Positions 11,895-23,903 of a stretch of DNA of 64,000 bases are shown here, piece by piece; positions within the stretch are counted from its first letter, which is position 1, and each line of letters begins with the position of its first letter. The DNA lies in assembly GCA_002081555.1 (NCBI GenBank), contig MZNV01002762.1, positions 1-64,000 of the forward strand, written 5' to 3'. Origin of the DNA: Protostelium mycophagum. Taxonomy: Eukaryota; Evosea; Variosea; Protosteliida; Protosteliaceae. Under the pieces are notes generated by a model. It worked only from the letters and a program-made list of their open reading frames with translations, was not told the DNA's origin and did no database searches. The translations under genes and the position numbers were made by a program.

Positions 11895-12228
11895 TCTCCT
11901 CATCTATCTTCAACTAATTTTGTGAGAAGCGTCACGTCAGTCATACTCTCAGAGGGGCCATCTCCGAAGCCTGACCAGTTGAACGTATTCCCTGGAATAG
12001 AATTGGGAGTGTTTGTGAACTTCGCCCACAGTTTCTTTCTGATGCACGCAAATATTACCCGCCAAAATTAATGGAATTTCAAGCCAAGGTGATCATCAAA
12101 TTACAAGGGAGCAGTATATTTCTAATATTTTCGCAAGTGCCATTGCTGTCGAGTTTCGGTGTGTTCCACTTTGACTCTGCACACAAGCAAGCGATTGTCG
12201 CTAAGGCTAGGCCCTAAGGCATATCTGC
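11895..12228. other. Convergent intergenic stretch
   Basis: Lies between the ends of a plus-strand and a minus-strand gene. A frame open for about 50 codons on the plus strand (11940-12070) has no start, no family resemblance and no usable donor upstream, so it is not called. Confidence 0.4.
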
Positions 12229-13895
12229 TCAAGCTGTAGAACAGACTGGTTGTTCTCTCTGGATAAAGTGGTCTGCTCGACACCTGCGCACTTGTTTGGT
12301 TTGCATTTCTGAATGATATTGTAAGGAGAGACTGACCTCACTCTTTGTGCGCATTATGCCTGAGCTTTCATCTTTTTCCTCATCCATTTGAAGCTTTTCC
12401 TCTTTTTTCAACTCTTGTTTTACTTGCGCCTCTGTCTCTTCCTTTATGTCAACCTCCTGTTCTGTAGGTTGGACTTCTTTAATGTACAACCTCCCCTGGT
12501 CCACTCTGAGGAGGGCTGGGTCCACTCTCAGGTGAGACGCCAATGCGGGGAGCAAGTTGAACTCTCGGCTGATTTGAGGACGCGCTTTGAGGATACTGAT
12601 CATCTTGCAAAAGGTTGGCTCATTAACCTGCTTCCCAACGGCCGAGTCCTGTTTGCCAATGAAGAAATGAGACACGGGCTTAGCCTCTCTCGTTCGAATC
12701 CAATTAATCATACACTTCTCTCCCGCACAATTTTGGACGCTCTCCTTGATAAAGTCGTGCGCAACAGGAAGCTGTATGTGCTGTTGGTGCTGTTGGCGGT
12801 CAGTTTTTACGACCGCCAATTGACGAGAACCTGATATTGAGAAAATTTATCGACATCGGTCATCTCGTAAACGTTATGCACCACGATCACCTCCTGCAGT
12901 GGGTCTACCTATCATTTTCAGAATGAAGTGTGTATGAGAACCCACCTTGTTGTTGACCCTTGCCACCCATTCAATATCTTTTCTTGTCATCTTGTGTACA
13001 ATCAAAAGAACGAATTTAGCAGTATTAACCGCAACCGAGCTGATCAGTTGCTCTAACGCCGGAATCTCTTCGTTCAATTTAGAGAGTGAGGAGGCGTAAC
13101 AGGATCTAAGCTCTCTCTGATGTTCCCCACAAGTTTTACGTTCTTCAGCTTCTCGTGAAGACCCAATGCTGATCTCATCACAACCCTCGGTTCTCATCCA
13201 TTGGAGAACGTCATCGTCTGCCACTGTTTAGCAGGATATGAAATGAATAAATACCTGATATGGGTAGGTCATTTGCAGACACATCAATCCACACGAACGG
13301 ATTCCCCGCACTTCTCCATCTGTCACAATAGATGGATATTCCTCGCCAAACCTTCGGCTCTTCATACATCCCCTCGTCGTCCTCTACAGGGTACCGAGGT
13401 GTTCCCGACAAAAAATGGCTCACTTTGTCCAATTTGTTGAGTAGAAAGGTCTTTCCCACACTTCTACCACCGAGAGCAGTAACGCGATAAGAAGGGCCGT
13501 TAAGCCACCATTTGAGAGCATTTTCGTCTTCTTCTTCTGGAATAATCTTCTTGTTTGCAACCACAATCCAACCTCCTGTTTCGTCATCAGCCAAAAGGAT
13601 CAGGGTTTCAAGTTGAAGCTTACCTCTGTCATGTCTGATGGAGGAGTACGAGGGCATCTCTATGGTAACCCAAGGTCCCAGACGTGTGCTTGAAGTGGGA
13701 ACTTCCATGATGGGAGGGTTCACAATGGTGGGTGGATTTATCTGCACAGGTATTGCTGGCTTTGGCTCTTCGATCTGTATTCTGTCATCTATCTTCCTTA
13801 ATACTTCTACTCAATACAAGAGGTAGAGCGGCTGGTGCTGGAGCAGGCTGCGCTTCTAAACGCTTCGAGTTTCTCTTGAAGTTGAAAAATCCCAT
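12229..13895 (-). CDS. Divergent GB1/RHD3-like large GTPase
   Basis: Start at 13895 (MGFFNFKRNSKRLEAQ), followed by a Pro/Ala-rich linker and a 45-nt intron. The core begins LGPWVTIEMPSYSS and reaches the P-loop GGRSVGKTFLLNKL (about 13482-13440), resembling guanylate-binding/atlastin GTPases. Next come WRGISIYCDRW and FVWIDVSAND where the DxxG switch II should lie, then KFVLLIVHKMTRKDIEWVAR and VVIVHNVYEMTD, where the RD/N-binding motif is expected. The tail (LRVDPALLRVDQGRLYIKEV) is helical and Glu/Lys-rich. DxxG is not recognisable, so nucleotide hydrolysis may be impaired. About six exons are inferred. The family assignment rests on the P-loop and overall order. Confidence 0.6.
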
Positions 13896-14136
13896 TATTT
13901 ATTGCTCGTCGTAATCAGTAGTATTGTTATGATGGTGCTAAGTCGTGTATTATATCCCTTGTGCTCTGTTTCCATCAGGAGGAGGAGGAAAATACTTTTG
14001 GGAAATTGTGGTGATCATCCAAATTCGCAAGGACGATTGTAGACGGATCAAATATTTCTCCGACCGATAAACCAAAATAATTGATCTTTTCGAATACCTT
14101 CATATATACTGGTGTTGAAAAACAAAAAGATGTGAT

Positions 14137-15528
14137 TTATTGGGTGGTAGCAATGGGCTCGGTCTTTATCTCTGTCTCTCCTACAACAGCCTCATTTCCT
14201 TCGACTTGCATCTCTTGGTTCTGGAGCTCACCCTGTTGTATATCCTGGTTCTCCTGAGTGTGTGCTATCTCTGCACTATTGATCTCTGTATTGTTGATTT
14301 CTGCTGTGTGTGCCAATGTATCAAATTCCTGTGGTTCCTCCCCTTCTTCCTCAGAATTCTCGTCTGTTTCTTCTCCTTTGTCATTCTGATCATATTGAGA
14401 ATGGATAAATAGTTTCATTCTGACCTTCTTTGGTCTCCCGCGCTTCTTCTTGGGGGTGTTAGGGTCAGGTAAGGGATTCTTTCTGGGCCTCCCGCGCTTT
14501 TTTTTCTCGCCATCTGCGAGTGGGGTAGTGGTGGCGGTTGCAGTGTTCGTTGTAGTTGAGGACGGTGTTGCAGAAGCAGGGCCCATGGAATCCTTTCTGG
14601 GTCTTCCTCTCTTCTTCTTTTCACCAGTGTTGGGTGCGGCTAGAAATATTTAGAAGTAAAAAATTTGGTAAAACTGACTCTGTTTCGATTTACGCTTGCG
14701 AGTGCTCCCAGACTCGAGGAGATACTGATCATCCATCACATCGTCTTGCATGAGGTATTCTGAAGCCTCTCTATCATGGAAGTGATTGATGTAGAACTCG
14801 ATTGGTGCCTGTCCCAAGAGTTGTGGAAGGCTACGTGTGTCGTACCAGAATCTATAATAATAGCCTTTTGTTCGGCTCATTTCTTCTAATTTTTCATTGC
14901 TGCTGTGATCTTCGATCTGCATAGTTTAAAATACATTACATACATTGGTTGCAGCACCTCTGTAATGGTGACAATAGTTTCGATACTAGCGAGTGTGTGG
15001 TGAACTACCTCCTCAGATGCAAAGATCTCATTATCTTTGATATTGTGAGACTCCGCATCAAGGTTCATTATGTCTGATTTACGAAAGTAACGTAATCCAG
15101 CAAACATGGGCTGCATAGGATCTCAGATATTAGTCATCTCGGACAATAAGCTCACTCTATTCGTCTTGGAATCTTCGTATAATTCTGTAATCTTGCAGAG
15201 CAGTGGGACTGTCAATGGGAGTTCTGGATACAAACTCACATTATCTCCCACTTTCAATTGAGCACCACGAATACTAACTGTTTCATATAGTGTCTTTAAG
15301 GGCTGACCCCATAGAATCTGTTCGCCCTAGGTCTTCGTTAGATTCCATGAGCCCGATATATGGTCATCGGTTCTCCAAACTCTTACATTCTCCTGAGCAG
15401 CATGTTCTGTTGAAGAGTTCTCCACGTGATTTGTTTCTTCGCTCATAATGTGCGACGTGCCTGGGATTATATGGATAGATGAGATCTCTGTTTAGAATCT
15501 TTTTGTCGGTTGGATTTGTCCCCCACAT
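14137..15528 (-). CDS. BAH-domain protein with three AT-hooks
   Basis: Starts MWGTNPTDKKILNRD, then a Cys-containing piece (CCSGECKSLE). The middle exons form a BAH (bromo-adjacent homology) domain: LKVGDNVSLYPELPLTVP, LCKITELYEDSK, FAGLRYFRKSDIMNLDAE and NEIFASEEVVHHTLASIE, matching the family's W/Y-rich, strand-based order. After a segment with TKGYYYRFWYDTRSLPQL, three AT-hooks occur: KKKRGRPRKDS (about 14617-14585), KKKRGRPRKNP (about 14505-14470) and KKKRGRPKK (about 14450-14424). The tail is Glu/Gln-rich and acidic. BAH domains bind nucleosomes or histone tails and AT-hooks bind minor-groove AT DNA, so a chromatin role is a firm inference. No catalytic domain is visible. Confidence 0.75.
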
Positions 15529-15628
15529 TTTCAAAGAAAGCTGGGGCGGTTTTTGTATCACTTTCAGTTTACAACGAGACGAAAATATTTTATTTTGTTG
15601 GAAGAAAAGATGTTGGTAATATTAAATT

Positions 15629-16590
15629 TCACAAGGGTGGGTTGTTATTCTGTGATTTTTGGAGAGCGGACATTAATTGATCAAATTTGGAATCGATGTG
15701 TCTCTTCAATCTCTCTTCCATGGCCTTCACACTCTCCTCAACAATTATCTTCACTCTTCCCTCTATCATCCCAGAAACTCCTGCCAAATTTCCCAAGCTC
15801 AATTGAGGTGTGTTTTGGTTCTCACTTGTTTGTGAATAAGAAGGTGTGGGTTTTGTCTGTGTGTGAGGCGGAGTGAAAGGTAGATTGTCGATCAGTCCGC
15901 TGAGAACTTGACCGTCAAGAGCACCAGAGCTCACCGCTTGTCTCAATACAACATCCATGGGTGTGATTCTTTGCGGGTTGACGTCTCTTCTGTGCAGTGC
16001 TTCAACAGAAGGCTATACGGTTTAGCAAGGTTGATACAGGGTTGTAATACCTCTGTTGGTGTAGGCTTTTCTTTGATAATCATCTTTTTTAAAATCAAGA
16101 GGCCCTTTTTAGCAGTGGATGCAAACTGGATTGAGTGAGACTAATGCTTGTGGCAGTTATACACTAATACTTGTGTCACGCTCACTTTAATTTTGATGCC
16201 TTCCCGCGCTTCGAATGTGATTTGGTGCAACGATATCCCGTTCTGGGGCTTTCCTCTCGTTGTCCCCGTGTAGGCTCCGGTATCCGGGTTGTACAATTCC
16301 AAGGTGATACCCGAACACCACAATTGCATCTCCAAGGCCCCATCTGAGCTAGGAAACCGTACTTCTAATGAGCAGTCGAATCCTGACCCCTTCAACACGA
16401 TATCCCGATCATCTCTCTCCTCCGCATCTTGGTATAAAATGGAGGTGAGATCCAACTGTGTAAGATTGGATGAAGCATCCTGTTGTACAGTGGTATTCCA
16501 ATTTGTTCTGGCGGATAAATGTATATTCCTCTTCTCCTCAGGTTGTGTGGTTTGACTTTCTGTCTGAAAGATGTCTTCAGTCGATTTCAT
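15629..16590 (-). CDS. PAAT/C10orf88-like protein (tentative)
   Basis: Three exons joined in frame by a 45-nt intron (16126-16170) and a 38-nt intron (16013-16050). Exon 1 starts MKSTEDIFQTESQ and encodes a beta-rich domain: DRDIVLKGSGFDCSLEVRF, ALEMQLWCSGITLELYN, GAYTGTTRGKPQNG. The C-terminal exon has ITPMDVVLRQAVSSGALDG, a Pro/Thr/Gln-rich linker and a final amphipathic helix, VKAMEERLKRHIDSKFDQLM. A beta domain containing an EY.GT-RGK-type loop followed by a C-terminal ME+RL..HID helix is the arrangement I associate with ATPase PAAT (C10orf88). That match is from memory of the family and is tentative. If the first intron is not used, the region would be two genes with a 57-bp gap. Confidence 0.6.
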
Positions 16591-16784
16591 TTGACGCTTT
16601 CATGTTTTTGCTGTCCCTCATCAATGTGACATTGGGGGGATTTTTAGAATCAACATTACGAATACAATGAAAAATTGGGTTCTAGCCTGAAAGGAAAATA
16701 AAGGAAAACAGAATTATTCTGCTTTGAACTGAAGAAAATGGGATGAACATAAAAGACCATACCAGAGGATGTCTTGCAGTTGGA

Positions 16785-16871
16785 ATGTCAAAAGTATTTT
16801 CAGCGATTGGCATCTTGTTTGGTGCGCTGATCGTGCTTTTCGCTAAAAGATCAGCTAGAACTGCGAATTAA
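16785..16871 (+). CDS. Candidate 28-residue membrane microprotein
   Basis: An ATG-to-TAA frame of 28 codons reads MSKVFSAIGILFGALIVLF, then AKRSARTAN: one hydrophobic helix with a positive C-terminal end. It lies in a 284-bp gap between two minus-strand genes and has no shadow relation to either. It could be a small tail-anchored subunit, but nothing beyond composition supports it. Confidence 0.25.
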   Translation: MSKVFSAIGILFGALIVLFAKRSARTAN

Positions 16872-16874
16872 TCA

Positions 16875-17105
16875 TCAGGAAAAGATGAAGTGGCAACCGC
16901 TCCCACTTTGAGGCGATGTAGCATCCCCAAATTGAAGAGCCATGCGTTTGATGGCCTCTAAATCCACATCGTATGAGCTGAAATTATTCGACAGACCGAA
17001 TATATCATCTTTTGTTTTCGCTTCCTCTTCAACAGCCGACATCGGAATGAGATCCAACTGGGTCTTTTTTGTTTTCTGCTTTTTGCCGAAATTTTTCAAT
17101 TCCAT
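16875..17105 (-). CDS. Small acidic/basic protein of unknown function, 76 aa
   Basis: A single open frame starting MELKNFGKKQKTKKTQLD and continuing through MSAVEEEAKTKDDIFGL to a Ser/Gly-rich end. It has a Lys-rich head and a mixed-charge body, no membrane segment and no recognised domain. The start codon is only 40 bp from the divergent start of the membrane protein gene at 17146, so the two probably share a promoter. A continuation by splicing past 16875 is possible but none was convincing. Confidence 0.5.
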   Translation of the reverse strand: MELKNFGKKQKTKKTQLDLIPMSAVEEEAKTKDDIFGLSNNFSSYDVDLEAIKRMALQFGDATSPQSGSGCHFIFS

Positions 17106-17145
17106 CTACAACTGTGGCCCTATTTATATTCGATCAGAGCTTGGG

Positions 17146-18991
17146 ATGCCTGTCACAGGAACAGCCTATGTAAACGATGAAGACCTCGTCATCAATAAAC
17201 TACCAGCGACAAGGATGTCTGTGTTCAGACACACGATCCTGATGGTGACGGAATCAGCTGTTTCGGGTAGTTCTTTCAACAAGAGATCATTCAGATTAAC
17301 CATCCTAGGGTGTCTTGTCTGTTTTATTTTCTGGCTAGCACTTTATATACCGACAGACGATGATCCTGACAACTATGGAGGGCCAGTATTCTTGTCTCTT
17401 TACGGATTCACCACACACACAACTTTTGTCTGGATGTCGATTGTCATAGCTTGGCCAATGTTCTGTTACATGAACCTCTATAACATTAGCTCCTACTTAT
17501 CAGTCAAAATCGTAGTTCGCACCCAAATTCCCATTCTACTTTTCATGGTAACTTACATCATTTGAAACCATCTGATCAAAGAAGGTCTTGTTTATTTGGA
17601 TCATTACACTCATACAGTCTGGAGAACACTACTATTACAACTGGCTTGGCCTGTTCTTCGTGCCGCTCTGCCTTTTCAATTTCTTCATCATTGGACTCCT
17701 CGTCAGAAGAGACATGAAGAAGCACTCACGTTTACCGTTGATTTTCAAAGGTTACTACAGAAATATGTTGATCCCACCCGGGATCGCCCTTGCTATGTTT
17801 ATCATTTACGGCCTTGTAGCAACCAAATATTTTATAGAGGTGATTTTTTTGCACATCTGTTTGGGTGTTAATCCTGAGAAGGCAAACATTGCTTTGAAGT
17901 TTGTCATCAGGTTGATCTTACATCCACTCATTCTAGAGCTTATTTTGACGGGGTGCAGAAGAATGGTGACTGACATCAAAATCAAAACAATTAAATCACT
18001 GATATATGCAGATCTTTGAATTTAAATTAACTAGTCCTGGAAATTTATCAATTATATACATGCCAATACAAGTAAAACTCTCAGAATTGAAAACAATAGT
18101 TAAATCTCACAGTTTATTGGATCTCTCTTCGGTCGCCTTTGGATTCTCATGCTGACAGACAACTCCAAAGCTCCAAACGGCTTCTATGTCATTCAGTACG
18201 CTTTCTTTACCTCAATCGCCGTTGCCCTTCAAGAGGTAAGCCGATAGTTACCATAAGACATGACACGATCAGTTTTTTAATCGCATGCTGCTGTTTAATA
18301 GAGAAAGGGTAATGAACACTATAAGGAGGAAGAAACAGGTGAGGCCGAATGATTTACTAAAATAACCAAGATAGGTTGCAAACATCTATTTGTACGAGGA
18401 GGAATCCAAGAAATCCTCTTTAGAATCTGAGAGGTAGTTGTCGTCGAAGAATTTGTTCTTGAACCGCTCCTCGTTTTCGCAAATTTAAATTCTAATCAAT
18501 TCAGGGAAATGCTGTTAAAAACGACATTTATGAATACTGAACAATTGATCGAGTACTCGACAATCATAATGGCACCCCTTTTACTTCTCATCTTCTGGCG
18601 TGTCCGCAACATCTTCAACCTCGGGTGGTACAACATGTTTGCGATGCCGAACAGTTTGTTTTTGATCACCATATGCTTGTTACAGCTCGCTTTGGAATTG
18701 GTGATCAATTTCTTCGTCTCCTGGGCGGAGGAGAGGCAAGATAGAAGGGTAGTTATCTTTTAATCTTTATTCTCTTCTCTATCTGGAGATAATCATTTTC
18801 AGGTCGTTGAAATGTGGAAGCCGCAGAGAAGAAAAAAGAGCATAACAGTTTACTTATCTTACTTTTTAGTCTTTACATACGCGAGCATTTATATGAGGAA
18901 CTCACTACCCACTGTATTCTTCTGCAACAAGTGGAGTGTCTGCAGTTGTAACCCAGTCTATGTCATGTACAGTGCCTATTGCAACACATGA
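17146..18991 (+). CDS. Multipass membrane protein of unknown family
   Basis: Starts MPVTGTAYVNDEDLV with no signal peptide. Hydrophobic helices follow: RLTILGCLVCFIFWLALYI, TFVWMSIVIAWPMFCYM, QIPILLFMVTYII, then LGLFFVPLCLFNFFIIGLLV, LIPPGIALAMFIIYGLVA, a segment near 17920-17960, and later exons with LWILMLTDNS, IMAPLLLLIFWRVRNIF, FLITICLLQLALELVINFF and VYLSYFLVFTYASIYM. That gives about eight to ten membrane segments. A Glu/Lys/Ser-rich cytosolic loop lies around 18340-18470. The protein ends with a Cys-rich stretch (FFCNKWSVCSCNPVY). At least six exons. I do not recognise the family; a channel, transporter or receptor are all possible. Confidence 0.65.
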
Positions 18992-19105
18992 TAAAGGTGA
19001 CATTCCCCAAATTGAACAGAGGTTTCAAGGGATACTGAAAGAAGACAGATTTTGGAAACTTGGTTCAATAAAAAGATGTACAGAGACCTTGCATGGGATA
19101 TGTTT

Positions 19106-21099
19106 TTATTTGACCGCGTTATAGATGGACACGAGCATGTTGATGGCGAGAAGAGTTGTGGTGACGAAGCAAATAATATTCAATATCCTCTCTCTCTTTG
19201 CCCCCCTCAAGCCCAGAGATAACTTCAAGAATAAGTCGCAGGCGAACTGTCCATCAAGATAAAATCCTGGGGCCATATTCAGCAACGCTAAAGCCCCTGA
19301 GATAGACGCGAGAAAATTCAGGGATTTTTCGGCCATCTATAATGAGGTCAATGTTAGATCTTCAACGAAGAAATAGCTTACTGCTGGAAAATCTAAATCG
19401 AAAATACTGAAGAATCTGGGGTGCCATTCGCTGACTTGAACTACAACGAATCAAAAAATATATTGATTATTTACAACTGACTGTCTGCCCATAATAAGAG
19501 TGGATCTCCCTGAAATACTGCCGTCCCCCGCCTCGTCGAGACCCTCATATAAACCCCCTCCTCTTTTTTTGTGACTGGTCGCAGGCAAACTGTCCCGTGT
19601 CGTATATTAATATTGGCCTCATCTGTACACGCAGGATAATCTTGTCGACACTTATCATCGTCGACGGGGCAACACCACTCCACTGTGTTCTCGACAACAA
19701 TGCGAGGAGATACACAAACGTACTGATTCTCTTCATGATTTGATGGTATCATCTTTACTCACCTCTGTGTCCACAATGAAGCAGGCTAACCGTTCATGAG
19801 GTGTTTTGCAGCATTCTGCGGTGTCGTTTTGGTAATTATTGAGTATGTGATGAGGGATGCATAAGTGAGTATGAGAGTATCCATCTGATACCAGACGTGT
19901 GATGCATTTCCGCCAAGACAATTTCCCCCCTTTCAACTGACAGTCTGACAATCTACAACCTGAATCAAATCCGTTTCAATTATTAAATTACAGATAATAT
20001 TAAATAATAAACCTACCCTAAAATAGAGTCACCAGCGGCTATACCGTGACTGTAAAAGACGGATTCCTGGAACGATCAATCTAACAAAATAGGAGAAAGG
20101 ACAAATATTTCACCTTATTCACGTCCGTAATGACTAACGAGTTTGAGTCACGGTAATAAACGGGATACAGAAATACGGGAAGTGTGCTCAATAATAAATA
20201 CGCCAAAAATGCAAGGGCTGCATTATGCCACGCCCCTGCACAAACAATTTTAAGTTGTTGTATAGCGGTTGTTGCCTAGATACTCTCAGATTTTAGAGTA
20301 TTTGAAAATGAGAGCATTACCAGCCGTCGGCGTGAGTCATCTTCGTCTGAGAGCTGCACAAATGCCCCGGGGTAAGCAAAGAACAAAAATATTCCAAAGC
20401 TCTTCACTTCCACCTGCAGGTTTTATTAAATTGATTTTAATAAAATCATACCATATATGAAGTTGTTTTTTTGTCAAGGCATAGTGATGAGTTTGTGCGA
20501 AAATCACCTTCTCTACAACAGCGGCCAATGCGTGTCCAGCCTCATGGATTATCCCAGAAATCAATAGTGATCCAAAGAAATAAAATACTTGGCTGAATGG
20601 TAAATTCACTCCTGGTATCTACAACACTTCAATTGATGTGCATCTTGTCTACAGGATACGTATAGTGAACTTAATACTCACAATGGGTGTTAACATTGTT
20701 TCTTCTCCTGGGCTGAGAAACATCTTGATCAAGTTCCACCACAAAAAAATGAAGGAGCCAACACAGCTAAGAGCGCCAAAATAGACGCCGAAGACAAACC
20801 ATGTAGAGAGCGCAGAACGGTACAGCTGACCAAGGTGATTAAAGAACGGATTGAGAGCGGGAGATTCCCACCACAGACCTGATCAGATTAGATACATACA
20901 AGTATGCATGTGTAACTATTACGACCTCCTAATGTTATTGAAAAACCTCGCTGTTGCAATGATTCCTGCCATTTGGAGTTCTGTGATTATCAATCTCGGG
21001 TGAAACGTTACTAAGCTCTACCTTTATATATTTGACATTAAGAAGATATATACCTCCCCAGAAGAGGCAAAGTAGTAAGAGAGGCACAGCCAATCCCAT
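19106..21099 (-). CDS. MBTPS2: Site-2 protease (S2P/MBTPS2-like) intramembrane metalloprotease
   Basis: Intramembrane zinc protease that releases membrane-bound transcription factors. The zinc-binding helix has ISGIIHEAGHALAAV (HExxH at about 20543-20529), and the third ligand motif is NMAPGFYLDG (about 19279-19250), matching the S2P NxxPxxxLDG. Between them are an N-terminal hydrophobic segment (MGLAVPLLLLCLFWGG), other membrane segments and a Cys-rich luminal region (VEWCCPVDDDKC, about 19690-19640) of the kind inserted in the animal enzyme. The start at 21099 is the first in-frame ATG before the hydrophobic helix; a longer N-terminus from 21170 cannot be excluded. About nine exons. The last exon has further membrane helices and ends SIYNAVK. 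Confidence 0.85.
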
Positions 21100-21241
21100 G
21101 ATCCGTCGCAATTCTGCAGGACGAGGAAATCGCAGTTACCGTCTACAAACCGGCAAAATTTGGTTTCGCGCCATCATCAGATTTCAACCAGCTGGGTTTC
21201 TTCACTCCTGTTTTGAGTAATCTCCCACATCTTGATCAATC

Positions 21242-23802
21242 ATGTTTGAAGAATTGATCGGCGCTCTGAATGGCTTCGCGGGTGAGAGAGGAGGCAACAT
21301 TTTCTGTGCCGTATTTGAAGATGGAAGTCTGAAGACAATCCGATTATCGCCAGACATCGATTTTATATCGACCGATAGAGCTCTCCTGGATCGTCTTGCC
21401 AGTCTTGGCGCTCACTCTAGAATCATTTCAGATTGGTGCCAAGGACCCTTCTCACAAGGAGGAATATACATGTCAGCTCTATCAGAGGGACTTCAGGAAG
21501 TTTTGAAGGAATATTATGAGATCGTAGAGGATATTGAAAAGGAATATAAGAAGAGGGAAGGGGAGTATGTTCCTCTTGTACATATATATACAGAGTTACA
21601 CAAGGTGACTTCCCTCTTTCTATAAATTTCAAACAAAATATGCATTCTTTTATATGACAGAGTTAATCCTCTTATTCCTTAAAACTTGAAAACAAAAAAT
21701 GGACTACAAGACAAGCACATATATATATGTATAATACCTATATATCCATAGTATATTTATATGTAATTAAATTTATATTAAATACTGACGACAACAGTAT
21801 GAATATATCTTCGAATTATGCTGGCAGCGTATCATAAGCATTGTAAACAAATCTGAAGAGAAACTGAGAGGGACGAAAATTGTATCCTATCTACACGACT
21901 TGGCCTCCCGCTGCGCTATCCCTGACGGAAAAAGGTGGTTCCCATTCTTATCATTTTATCGATAATTTATTGTGAAGAGTATATGATACAGATAATAAAA
22001 TTGATCAGGTGCTTAGACATGTTGTTCCAAAAGCTTATGACAGTATTCCACCTTCAACTTGCTGCATGGATGAATTATGGTTTATTATCGGACCCAAAGC
22101 GGGAATTTTTCATAACCCTCAACGAGGAATCGAACTCAGAGAAATATCAAGCATCTACAACTGCATCTACAAACGTATCTACAACAAATAGAGAGAAGGA
22201 AAGCGCCGGGAGGGCCTCCTGGAACTCGCATGAATTGTCACGTGATATGTTACCGCGGTTCATCCCATTAACTACCGGAGAAACCTTATTATTCATCGGC
22301 AGGGCCTCCAGACTGCTTAGAGATCAAGAAAGATCGGAGAAGTTTGGCAGAAAACTGCAGGAAAATTCAGAAGAGAAGATAGAAGATAGTGCATTGTTGA
22401 ACACACAATCTCTCGCGGTAGTGTGTCGCCTAGAGAGGTACTTCCTCATCTCTTCATCATTCGAAGTATACTCTTTCTTGATAATCTGAAACTAACTGAT
22501 TGTAGATTTGATATACTTTCGTTTCAGAGGGTTGTTAACAAAATACACCTGGAGAAGGCCAGGAAATTATGGGACCTACTTACACGGGAGGCCAATCTTA
22601 TGTTGCACATGAACGTCAGTTTTTTCTCCTGTATCACGAAGCATATTTTCACAAACAAATTTGACGGCTGACCAGGCCCTACGTAATTACTTTCTCATGT
22701 GCAAGGGAGATTTTTTCCAGAAATTTCTGTCAGAGAGTCGGGAGCTGATGTCACTTCCCCCAAAGTCTAGTGCCGAGCATGATCTGCGCAATTCCTTCGC
22801 ACAAGTAAGATTTTGCACATCACGATATATTCAGCTTATTTGTAACAGGCGGCATCGAAGACAACAGCACAGGAAGACCCTTTCCTCTCAAAATTCCGTC
22901 TAATCTTCACACCGCCCGGGAGGGGTATTGATAGATCCGGAAGCTTTAATTCTTCTGGTGCCAAAAACATCACGACAGTACAATCAGCATGGGCAGATAT
23001 CACTCTACAGGTGAGATTTTATGCTTGCTTCTATGTTGATTGACACGTTGTAGTATCAAAGCGGATGGCCCCTCGAACTTCTCTTATCGGAAAAGATCAT
23101 CAAAGAGTGAGAAGATATACTTTATTGTATTAACCAAGTACAGGTATAACGAAATATTTCGGCTGCTGATGACGATGAAGAGAGTGCAACTAGAATTGGA
23201 TACAGTCTGGGCTAGCCGAAGAGAGAAAAAGTGAGATTTCCTTGATAATTCGTGTATTGATGTACGAAAGTTCCTCAGAAATATCTCGGGCAGTTTGGTT
23301 GATTCGCAGCCGGATGTCATATGTGATCAACAGCCTCATCTATTATTTTCAGGTAATATTCCTGAGAACATTTTATTTCAAATTAAATCTGAAAGGTTGA
23401 TGTCATCGACCATTTACACAACATTCTTATCACAGAACTTTCGGAGAATACCTCTGGAGACTTTGAGACTGTACAAGAGGCTATCCGACGATTTTTGTCG
23501 ACGTGCATTTTCCAGTGCTTTTTAAACATACCATCAAGATGTTTGGATCACATGCTCCACTTCAGTCTTCAGTTCTGCGCTTTATTTTCGCGCCAAAATT
23601 TGACAGACCTTTCCCAGAAGGCCCAGGCCATCGATGCGGTAAGTTATCTGGCGCTCATCTCACTTTTCTCAAAATTTTGCAGGAGTTTGAGAGGAATAGG
23701 AGTTTATTTTGTGCATTATTGTTGGGTTTACGAGTCAACAAAATGTCATCGCCACAACTTTCGCATCTCATAGTCACTTTAGAACACACCAAGAAGAAAT
23801 AG
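21242..23802 (+). CDS. TUBGCP4: Gamma-tubulin complex component 4 (GCP4)
   Basis: Subunit of the gamma-tubulin ring complex, which nucleates microtubules. The N-terminus MFEELIGALNGFAGE and RALLDRLASLGAHSR match the GCP4 start. The GRIP1 region holds LAAWMNYGLLSDPKREFFI (about 22060-22116), DMLPRFIPLTTGETLLFIG (about 22240-22300) and FLMCKGDFFQKFLSESRELM (about 22688-22750). GRIP2 has SGWPLELLLSEKII, YNEIFRLLMTMKRVQLELD and later helices ending LEHTKKK. A Ser/Thr-rich insert at about 22125-22200 replaces the animal linker. At least ten exons with introns of about 40-90 nt, some with AT-rich repeats (tatata runs near 21715-21765). It is convergent with the coiled-coil gene. Confidence 0.88.
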
Positions 23803-23903
23803 CCCCAACACTTGAAATCACTGTTGCGAGAGGATCCAACAGGTGTAGTTAAGATAAATCACCGATATTGTCTTTGTTTTGAAGAACTGATTGTGGGGAG
23901 TAT

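Noticed and set aside
12670-12720. tRNA-like B-box word gttcgaatcc
   Set aside because: It lies inside coding sequence of the GB1-like gene (IRTREA region) and no cloverleaf can be drawn around it.
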